DNA of 64,000 bases from Clostridiales bacterium (lineage in GTDB: Bacteria; Bacteroidota; Bacteroidia; Bacteroidales; Muribaculaceae): contig JAMPBP010000001.1 of the NCBI GenBank assembly GCA_023666645.1, positions 799,169-863,168 on the forward strand, read 5' to 3'. The translations under genes were made by a program, and so were the position numbers. The notes under the pieces were generated by a model. The model was not told the DNA's origin and ran no database searches. It was given only the letters and a program-made list of their open reading frames with translations. Shown piece by piece: positions 45,328-52,992 of the stretch; the first letter of the stretch is position 1; the number at the start of each line of letters is the position of its first letter.

Positions 45328-48132
45328 TTAGTTGCCATATGGTTTCTCGCTGTCATAGAAAGGCGCGAGAGGCCATACAAAGGTTTCAAAATCATCGGGG
45401 GTCGAGGGGTCGAAAGTCTCGGTCTCGACGAGGAGTTCAGAGAGCTGGGGCACACCGGCCTTGATGAGCTCTACAACACACTTGGCTACCTGTGTTGCCC
45501 CGAAAGGATTAAAATGGGTATTATCGGCAAGGGCTTTATCTTGTCCGGGGAAAGTGTTGGCCGGATAGTGTACCAGAGCATTCTTAGACCCCTCGACACC
45601 AAGGCTCTCAAAGAGGCGGGTCGACATGGCTGTAAGATCGAGCACGGGCACACCTTCACGCTCAGCTACCTGCTTTATGGCAGCGGGATATTCCCCATGG
45701 GTGTTTTCGATTTTGTCACCTTTGAAATGGCGACGTGCGGTGGGAGTGAGGAGTACAGGGTTCAAACCGGCCTGGCGGGCACGGTCTATAAAAATTTTAA
45801 GATTATGGGCAAAGTTATAATATGGACCTGTTCCGGGACCTTTGTCCTTTTCATCGTTATGACCAAATTCAATAAGAATCCAGTCACCGGGCTTGGCCAT
45901 CGAGAGCACCTTGTCGAGGCGTTTCGAAGCGAGGAATGAGGATGTGCGCTGGCCGCTCTCGGCATTATTGGACACTGCCACACCCGGCTTTACATAGTGT
46001 GTGAAAATCTGGCCCCAGCTGGCCCATGGTTCCTTGGTCTGGTCGACAACCGTGCTGTTGCCGCAGAGGAAAATTGTGGGTGCATCCTCCACCGGCTCTA
46101 TCCTGATGTGTGATACAGCAGGAGCCTCGCCGGTAAATTCCAGTGTGAGCTTATCGTCCCAAGTGGGAGTACCCACCTCACGCGGATTGATTATGACCGT
46201 ATTGTTGAGATCAATCATAGGATTGCGCTTGTTGACGATGAACGAACGCTCTTCACTCTTTCCCTTTTTTGTAGCCACATTCTCCATGATGAGACGTCGG
46301 CTCTCAGCGCGCACAGTAGTGTTGGCTGCGCGCTTTTTGTCACCGAGCGTCAGTGTTACCTTATAATTTCCATCGGGCACTCTCACCGAGAAAAAGAAAG
46401 GCTGAGAGTTTTTCTTTTTGTCGGGCATGGTGTTGAAGTCATAGCCGTAGCCACTCATCTCGTTATAAACCGGGATATCACCTGTGAGGTCAAAATCAAG
46501 TTCCATAGGCTTGAGGTAATTCTTGAGGTCACAGTTGGTGTCACGCAATCCCTGGGCTATACCGGCGGCATTGAGTCGGGCACCTGTCTTGGAGGTGTGA
46601 GTATGATCTTTCTTGAAATAGATATCAACATTCCCTTCACCGAGCGACTGTAATTTCTGGCCGGTGATGGTATTGAGGTCAATGAAGGGCACATTCATCT
46701 GCCGGGCCACTTGGAGAGCCCACAGACCGAAGCCTTCCTTGTTGCTCTCGATCTTACCCTTGGTCCACTTATTGCGGGGTGTATGGCTCACGATGATGGG
46801 AGTAGCTCCCTTCTCACGGGCGTCCATGATAAATTTGCGCAGATACCAGCCATAGGTATATACCACCTTGTTGCGGCCTGTAGCCTCCATCTTGAACACC
46901 TTGCTCTCGGGTCCGGCACCGTGGAGCTCGCCACGGGCCTTGCCCGTGTTGATCTCACCGCCATCGTTATGACCAAACTGGATCAGAACAAAATCACCCG
47001 GTTGCAAAGCGTTGTAAACCTTGTCCCAGCGCCCCTCGTCGAGATATGTACGGGCGCTACGACCTGCCATTGCATGATTCTCTACAGTCACACGGGTGGT
47101 GTCGAACTGCTCTGCGAGCACACTGCCCCACCCCCACATGGAATCCTCGTCCTTATCCTCGTTGCGCACAGTGCTGTCGCCAATGGTGAACACCATAGGA
47201 CGGCCAGCCTTACGTGTGCGCCCGGTGAATGTATCGACGGGCTGCGGGAGCAACCAATCCTTCAATGGTACATCCTTGAGGCCTTTGAGGCCTTCAACTG
47301 CAGAGCGGGCATTCTCCACAGCACCAAACTCGGAAGTGTGTATGCGGTCAATGTAGAACATGGTCTTCACCTTGTCCTTACCAAAACGCTCATACTTGGT
47401 AGCGGTAATGTCATTAAGGTCGACAAAGGGAACACCCTCAGCTTCGGCAACTTGTCGTGCCCACAGACCATGCTTCTTGTCGACGCGGGCTACGATAGTA
47501 CTGTCCTTGTCGACCCATGCACAACGCGGTGTAAGCGACATGAGTATTGGATTACCACCGCGTGCACGCACATCGTTGACATAGCGGCGCATGTACTCGC
47601 CATAGGTGTAGACAGTCTCCTTCTCGCCGGTTTCCTGTATGGTCACCTCAATGCTATCCTTCCCTATGCCGGGAATCGTGGCGCGCGCGCGTCCACTGTC
47701 AAACGGACCGTTGTCATTGTGACCGAGTTCGATAATCACCCAGTCACCCGGTTTGATGCCCTTCACGACATCGGCCCACAGTTTGGTATAGAAAGTGCGG
47801 CTGCTCATGCCTCCGAGCGCATGGTTCTCAACCGTAATCTTTGTCTTGTCAAAATATTCGGGCATGAAGTAACCCCAGCCCCATTGACCGTTGTCACCAT
47901 TTCCCATGGTACCGGTGCGCATGGTGGAGTTGCCCACAAGGAAGAGTACCGGATTGTTGCCCACGCGCGACGAGCCGGCGATTGGGCGTGCAGTGCGGGC
48001 CTTCTCAATACTGTCGGGCGTATTGTCTATTACCTTATTGATATCCTCAATAGGAGCAGGCACCTTATTCTGGGCCAGCATGACGGTGGTGAAACAGCAT
48101 ATTGCCGAAAACAGTGCGATAATGTGTCTCAT
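45328..48132 (-). CDS. Triple-SGNH rhamnogalacturonan acetylesterase (CE12-like)
   Basis: A 934-residue secreted esterase (signal peptide MRHIIALFSAICCFTTVMLA) with three SGNH hydrolase modules, each with an apparently intact triad. Module I: S69 (GNST), GHND 137-140, D262/H265. Module II: S320 (GDST), GHND 387-390, D509/H512. Module III: S693 (GNST), GHND 757-760, D870/H873. A beta-sandwich of about 130 residues (about 545-680) separates II and III, like the N-terminal domain of CE12 esterases. CE12 enzymes remove acetyl groups from rhamnogalacturonan-I. Most relatives have one module, sometimes two. It lies between the PL11 lyase and rhaM in the same run. Confidence 0.9.
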   Translation of the reverse strand: MRHIIALFSAICCFTTVMLAQNKVPAPIEDINKVIDNTPDSIEKARTARPIAGSSRVGNNPVLFLVGNSTMRTGTMGNGDNGQWGWGYFMPEYFDKTKITVENHALGGMSSRTFYTKLWADVVKGIKPGDWVIIELGHNDNGPFDSGRARATIPGIGKDSIEVTIQETGEKETVYTYGEYMRRYVNDVRARGGNPILMSLTPRCAWVDKDSTIVARVDKKHGLWARQVAEAEGVPFVDLNDITATKYERFGKDKVKTMFYIDRIHTSEFGAVENARSAVEGLKGLKDVPLKDWLLPQPVDTFTGRTRKAGRPMVFTIGDSTVRNEDKDEDSMWGWGSVLAEQFDTTRVTVENHAMAGRSARTYLDEGRWDKVYNALQPGDFVLIQFGHNDGGEINTGKARGELHGAGPESKVFKMEATGRNKVVYTYGWYLRKFIMDAREKGATPIIVSHTPRNKWTKGKIESNKEGFGLWALQVARQMNVPFIDLNTITGQKLQSLGEGNVDIYFKKDHTHTSKTGARLNAAGIAQGLRDTNCDLKNYLKPMELDFDLTGDIPVYNEMSGYGYDFNTMPDKKKNSQPFFFSVRVPDGNYKVTLTLGDKKRAANTTVRAESRRLIMENVATKKGKSEERSFIVNKRNPMIDLNNTVIINPREVGTPTWDDKLTLEFTGEAPAVSHIRIEPVEDAPTIFLCGNSTVVDQTKEPWASWGQIFTHYVKPGVAVSNNAESGQRTSSFLASKRLDKVLSMAKPGDWILIEFGHNDEKDKGPGTGPYYNFAHNLKIFIDRARQAGLNPVLLTPTARRHFKGDKIENTHGEYPAAIKQVAEREGVPVLDLTAMSTRLFESLGVEGSKNALVHYPANTFPGQDKALADNTHFNPFGATQVAKCVVELIKAGVPQLSELLVETETFDPSTPDDFETFVWPLAPFYDSEKPYGN

Positions 48133-48177
48133 GGTTCTTTAAGTTCTTTATGATATGATTTAACTCTTCTCTGATAT

Positions 48178-50046
48178 TTATTTCACGATAGTACCGCGGA
48201 ATTTACGTCCCTTCAAATCAGGTCCGAAGTAAAAACCGGGCTCGGCTGGCTGATTGTAGCCCACGTTCTGATTGGCTACACTCACTCGATAGGCAGGGTC
48301 CTGAAGGAATGTGTGGAAACGATAGCCGGTAGGAATTGTGGTGACATAAAGACGCAGGTTACGGTTGTCGGCTGTACGCATGAGCACCTCTTCACGCCAG
48401 TCACCTATGATATCACCCTGCAGACAAGGATTACCCTTTGTGCCGTTGTTCCACATGCAATCTTCGAAGACCACCATCTTGTCACAACGACCGGTGGCGG
48501 GGTTATACTTGCTCACCACGTTATGGTCGAGCATTTCACGCAGCAAATCACCGTCCCACCACACAGCCATGTTGACAGGCACGCCGGCCTTGATTTCGCT
48601 GATGAACTCAGAGGGTTTACTGATTTTTTCACCTGTGAACGAGAGCACACCACCGGTATTGGGCGACCATAATTCCACTCCGGGATAGTTAGGGTCAATA
48701 TCGGCAGCCATGCATCGGCCTATATCCTTGTTGCTGGGATAGCGCAGGATCACCTCACCGGTGGCGGCATCGCGTAATGTGCTGCCATCTATCTTGTTTT
48801 CGTGACAGCACCACACATAATATTTCTCATTATTTATGTCGGATATGAGATGGATTGCATCACCATGATACATACCTGTGGAGTAAAGACCCTCACCGTT
48901 GTGGTCGACAGCCATCTGGCCATAGATGATTTCGTCGCAACCATCGCCATCGACATCGGCTACACGCAGGTTATGATTACCTTGGCCGCCATACACCTCG
49001 TTGCCGGGTTCTGTTGAATCGAAGAACCAGCGCAACTTCAACTCCTTACCGTCCCAATCATAGGCAGCAAGTCCGGTCTTGGCATAATAACCGCGGCACA
49101 TAACAGCCGAGGGTTTCGTACCATCGAGGTAGGCAACGGCAGCGAGGTAACGCTCTGAGCGGTTGGCATAGCTGTCGCCCCAGTCCATCAATTCGCCACG
49201 TGCCGGCTGGTAGTCGACAGTAGCCATGGCCTCACCTGTGAGACCGTTGAACACAGTGAGATACTCAGGGCCGGCAATAACACGGCCTTTCATGTTGCGG
49301 AAATCGGCACGGCGGTCACCGATTACGCGGTTTGTACCGTCAAGGGTACCGTCGGCGGTCTTGCATATAAGCTCGGCACAACCATCGCCGTCAAAGTCAG
49401 CGACGAGGAAGGGGGTATAGTGAGCGCCCGATCGTATGTTCTCGCCCAGGTCAATGCGCCACAGGCGTGTACCGTCAAGACGATAACAATCTATGAGAGT
49501 AGGCCCCGTCATGCCGTCATGGGCATTGTCGTGGGAATTGGTGGGATCCCACTTGAGGAATATCTCATACTGTCCGTCACCGTCGACATCACCTATTGAG
49601 GCATCATTGGCAATATAAGTATACTCCTTTCCAAACACATCTACGCCACGCTCGGGGACATCGAGTGCTATGTTGATATATCCCAGAGGCGCATCGGCCG
49701 GAAGGGTGTAACTTCCCGATGGTTCTGCGATTTTGTTTTTGGAAGCTCTCACTTCATAGGTGGCCGGGGCTGTGCCATTGTAGCAGTCTTTGAAGAAAGT
49801 GGAATTGTCGATGGGCTTACGGTTGATTTTTTTACCGTCACGGTAGATGTCAAACGTGATACCCTCGGGGTCGGTTGTGAGGTAACGCCAAGAAACAGCA
49901 ACGCTGTCCTGCGACTCTCTGACAGCCACGACACCTCTATTAAGTTTTTCAGATTTAAGGTGGGAAAAGTCATACTTTGACTGGGCCACGGCATCTGAAC
50001 ATAATGCCGATGCTATCAAAGCAACAGGTATCAGATAATGTCTCAT
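48178..50046 (-). CDS. Rhamnogalacturonan lyase, PL11 family
   Basis: Secreted endo- or exo-lyase that cleaves the rhamnose-galacturonate backbone of rhamnogalacturonan-I by beta-elimination. The ATG at 50046 gives 622 residues with signal peptide MRHYLIPVALIASALCSDAVAQ (core LIPVALIASALC); longer readings would run into the promoter at 50079. The eight-bladed beta-propeller shows calcium-binding DxDxDG motifs (DVDGDGQYEI, DFDGDGCAEL, DVDGDGCDEI) and the C-terminal FHTFLQDPAYRVSVANQNVGYNQP (core FLQDPAYRVSVA), diagnostic for PL11. It is the first gene after the regulated promoter. Confidence 0.95.
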   Translation of the reverse strand: MRHYLIPVALIASALCSDAVAQSKYDFSHLKSEKLNRGVVAVRESQDSVAVSWRYLTTDPEGITFDIYRDGKKINRKPIDNSTFFKDCYNGTAPATYEVRASKNKIAEPSGSYTLPADAPLGYINIALDVPERGVDVFGKEYTYIANDASIGDVDGDGQYEIFLKWDPTNSHDNAHDGMTGPTLIDCYRLDGTRLWRIDLGENIRSGAHYTPFLVADFDGDGCAELICKTADGTLDGTNRVIGDRRADFRNMKGRVIAGPEYLTVFNGLTGEAMATVDYQPARGELMDWGDSYANRSERYLAAVAYLDGTKPSAVMCRGYYAKTGLAAYDWDGKELKLRWFFDSTEPGNEVYGGQGNHNLRVADVDGDGCDEIIYGQMAVDHNGEGLYSTGMYHGDAIHLISDINNEKYYVWCCHENKIDGSTLRDAATGEVILRYPSNKDIGRCMAADIDPNYPGVELWSPNTGGVLSFTGEKISKPSEFISEIKAGVPVNMAVWWDGDLLREMLDHNVVSKYNPATGRCDKMVVFEDCMWNNGTKGNPCLQGDIIGDWREEVLMRTADNRNLRLYVTTIPTGYRFHTFLQDPAYRVSVANQNVGYNQPAEPGFYFGPDLKGRKFRGTIVK

Positions 50047-50078
50047 GATGAATGATTTGGTTCTTTTGTTTAGTTTCG

Positions 50079-50109
50079 CAAATATAATTAAATTCAAATT
50101 TTCCTACAA
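50079..50109 (-). promoter_or_regulatory. Promoter of the rhamnogalacturonan/rhamnose operon
   Basis: Minus strand: TTG (50109-50107), 20 bases, TATATTTG (50086-50079). Transcription would start about 26 bases before the PL11 ATG and read nine genes. It lies in the 92-base gap just downstream of the regulator gene, so the regulator probably binds here. Confidence 0.7.
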
Positions 50110-50138
50110 TAATTAGACTGATTTGTCATGATTAAAAA

Positions 50139-52988
50139 TCAAGAATTGGCTCCAGGGTCGGCCGTAGGTGTATTCTGGGTCTGATAGTCGCGTGGAGTCA
50201 TACCCATCTCTTTCCTGAAACATGACGTGAAATAACGCCGGTCACTGAAGCCGAGCATCTCAGCCACCTGACTTATGGTGTAATTGCGGCTACGCAACAG
50301 ATTGCAGGCATGCTGCATCTTGATTTCGCGTATGAAGTCGAGAGGCGTTTTCCCGGTGATACTCTTGAGCTTGCGTGCCAGCGTCGAACGCGACATGTTG
50401 ACTGCCGAGGCGAGGGCATTGACGTCAAAATCGGGGTCGTCCATATTTGACTCCACGGCCTTGGTAGCCTTGTCGAGCAATATCTTGTCGAGTTTCTGAA
50501 ACTCCTCCTCGGGAAGAGTGACAGGACTCTGCAGGTAGGACCTCATCTTGATCATCTCTTGGCTATCTGACCACATAGCCTCATTACGGGCATTGACCCT
50601 ATGCAGATTATAATATATGATGGCACCCACCAAGGCGGCAAGCAACAGCAGGTAAAGAGTAAAGGCCCACCATGTCTCCCACCAGTGGGGCAAGCGGTCG
50701 ATGACCAAGAGCGTGGAATCGCTGCTCGTGCGGTTATACTCGTCGATATATTTCACTTCAAGATGATATTTCCCCTTGGGAAGGCTGGTGTACAAAGCTC
50801 GGTTCACACCTCGCTCAGTACATTGCCAATCGTTATCATATCCCTTGATTCGATACATAAACCGCGACTTGGATGGCTGGCGATAGTCGAGGGCAGAGAA
50901 ATAGATCTCGATATTGCGGGCATCAGGTTCAAGTGTCAGTGTGCCTGATTCGTATTTATTTCCACTCTCAACCGGCATTACCGACATCCCATCGACAATT
51001 ATATCTGTAACGACAGGGCGGTCATCAATCGAGGCGACATCGAGCATAGAACTTGATTTCAGGTCAACCACACCTCCGGCTCCATACACCACGACATCAC
51101 TCCTGCTTTCCGAGGGGAAAGCGACACCCTTGACACGGAACAAGGGCATGTCGGAACTTGACTTATAGATGTAGTTCTGACCGGTCGCCGGGTTGAATTC
51201 TATGAGCCGCGAGTCATTGACAATCCAGCCATGGCCGTCGACGCTGAAAAAGATCTGTTTCACACCACACTGAGGTTCCCCTCCCATGGGCACTACCGCG
51301 AAACCCGTCGGCACCGTGGGATCGTAGGTGACCACCTTACCATCGTCGGTGCCTATCCATATTAGCCCGTCGGGGGCGACAGCAAGGGTTGAGCCATTGA
51401 TGACCTGACTCTCGGGGGGCAGTTGACCGCATTTCTTATTTCCGGCGATTTCATACAGGCCTTGCTCTTTTGAGAGCACATACACTTTACGTCCGGGAGT
51501 CTCCACAATGCCTGAGATATATCCCATGCCGGGGAATGTTGCCATGAATTCGCGGGCAGTGAGGTCATAACCAAAGACACCATCGGTGGTACCTATCCAT
51601 ATAATCCCCCTGCTGCTTTCAAGAACATATGTAATCTCGGCCGTGGGGTCAACAAGATTGTCGGCCTTCACAGAATCGACAACCACCAGATTCATGTCAC
51701 GATTGGTAAAGCCATATAAAGTGAGACTCCTTTCCTGAGAGACCCACACACCGTTGTGCACACGTGAACGAGCCATCTGCTCAGCCATGCGCAATCTCAA
51801 TTTAAGGTAATCACTATACTCATCATGATATTTGGCGCGATTATTGTTGAAATCATAGAGCAGAAGCCCGATACGGTCCTGCAGCATCCAATACCTTCCA
51901 TCGACATCGGCCGGTATCATGGCACTTACAGTGGGGATCGCTCCCTCATTCAGCCTCATGCCTGAGAGCGACAGCCGCTGCATGTTCTTGTCATCGAGAT
52001 GCACTACCTCGCTTTCAGAATCGAGGCTGCCTATCCACATCGCCCCGGGAGTAGAGAGAAGAGTCGACATCATGCGGCCTGAGAAATGGCTGAGTATTGG
52101 ATTGTCGATTGGCGTCAACGTTCCATCGGATTCGGGGCGGAACAACATCAAGTTGTTACGGCTTATAGCCCAAATATAGCCATACCTGTCATCCTGGTCC
52201 ATGTCAAATAGATTTTCCCAGTAATTGACCGGAGAATTGTAGGGACGCGAATAACTTGCCACAAAGATGCTTCCCGACTCAGCATACGGGTCAAAGCGGT
52301 AGATTGCACCGCGGAAGTCACGAATCCAGAAATAATCACGTTGATAATCCTGAAATATCTCGCCCAGCGGCACATCGGCATCTATCACTCTGTACATAAG
52401 GAAAGCATCAGAGACATCGTCATATCGGTATACACCTCGGCTATAGGAGGTCATGTATATGTTGCCGTCACGGTCCTGGCAGAATCCGCTCACATATGTG
52501 GGCGCACCGCCACGGTCAACTACCGCATAATCCCTCTTCCAGTTCAGTTCCTTGTCATACCTGAGCAGCTTTCCCTGCTGGTTCACCCATGTATCTCCGT
52601 TGCGTGTCACATAGACCGACTGTACCGGGCGATCGCCCAAGCGCTCGGGATCAATGGTAATTGTGGAATAGTCTTTCTTGTCGATGGCCCACGCACCCTT
52701 GTCGGTGGCCACCCATATGCGGCCGACACTGTCCTCGGCAATGGCATTGACACTCTTGTAGGTCGTAGAGTGGAACACCGTGACCCGATAGCCGTCGTCA
52801 CGGCACAGTCCGTTGTCTGTACCATACCACATGAACCCCTCCGAGTCTCTTAGCATGCACTGGATTGCCTTTTCAGGCAACTGGTCCATGGTAGGGATCA
52901 CCGTTGTCGATACCTCAGCGGCAACCGACACGGTGCTTAGAAGCATCGACAACAGCACGACTTTTAACAGTGTCTTGAATCGCATCAT
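50139..52988 (-). CDS. Membrane-bound sensor regulator with AraC domain but no kinase (SusR-like)
   Basis: From the ATG at 52988 the product is 949 residues. Signal peptide (MMRFKTLLKVVLLSMLLSTVSVAA, core VVLLSMLLSTVS), a periplasmic two-propeller sensor with repeated short blades (SEGFMWYGTDNGLCRDDG, SVGRIWVATDKGAW, SRGIIWIGTTDGVFGYD), a Y_Y_Y domain near 700-760, one transmembrane helix at about 770-792 (WWAFTLYLLLLAALVGAIIYY shortened to FTLYLLLLAALVG), and a C-terminal AraC HTH (VNALASAVNMSRSTLARKL, ISQVAEMLGFSDRRYFTSCF). The linker of about 45 residues leaves no room for histidine kinase or receiver domains, unlike hybrid two-component regulators. It starts five bases after the GH2 stop, and is likely the activator of the PL11-rha operon. 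A longer upstream reading overlaps GH2 and is unlikely. Confidence 0.85.
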   Translation of the reverse strand: MMRFKTLLKVVLLSMLLSTVSVAAEVSTTVIPTMDQLPEKAIQCMLRDSEGFMWYGTDNGLCRDDGYRVTVFHSTTYKSVNAIAEDSVGRIWVATDKGAWAIDKKDYSTITIDPERLGDRPVQSVYVTRNGDTWVNQQGKLLRYDKELNWKRDYAVVDRGGAPTYVSGFCQDRDGNIYMTSYSRGVYRYDDVSDAFLMYRVIDADVPLGEIFQDYQRDYFWIRDFRGAIYRFDPYAESGSIFVASYSRPYNSPVNYWENLFDMDQDDRYGYIWAISRNNLMLFRPESDGTLTPIDNPILSHFSGRMMSTLLSTPGAMWIGSLDSESEVVHLDDKNMQRLSLSGMRLNEGAIPTVSAMIPADVDGRYWMLQDRIGLLLYDFNNNRAKYHDEYSDYLKLRLRMAEQMARSRVHNGVWVSQERSLTLYGFTNRDMNLVVVDSVKADNLVDPTAEITYVLESSRGIIWIGTTDGVFGYDLTAREFMATFPGMGYISGIVETPGRKVYVLSKEQGLYEIAGNKKCGQLPPESQVINGSTLAVAPDGLIWIGTDDGKVVTYDPTVPTGFAVVPMGGEPQCGVKQIFFSVDGHGWIVNDSRLIEFNPATGQNYIYKSSSDMPLFRVKGVAFPSESRSDVVVYGAGGVVDLKSSSMLDVASIDDRPVVTDIIVDGMSVMPVESGNKYESGTLTLEPDARNIEIYFSALDYRQPSKSRFMYRIKGYDNDWQCTERGVNRALYTSLPKGKYHLEVKYIDEYNRTSSDSTLLVIDRLPHWWETWWAFTLYLLLLAALVGAIIYYNLHRVNARNEAMWSDSQEMIKMRSYLQSPVTLPEEEFQKLDKILLDKATKAVESNMDDPDFDVNALASAVNMSRSTLARKLKSITGKTPLDFIREIKMQHACNLLRSRNYTISQVAEMLGFSDRRYFTSCFRKEMGMTPRDYQTQNTPTADPGANS

Positions 52989-52992
52989 GATA

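Noticed and set aside
46711..48153. 480-codon antisense frame inside the triple esterase gene
   Set aside because: The sense strand encodes three clear SGNH modules; the antisense product has no signal peptide or motif.
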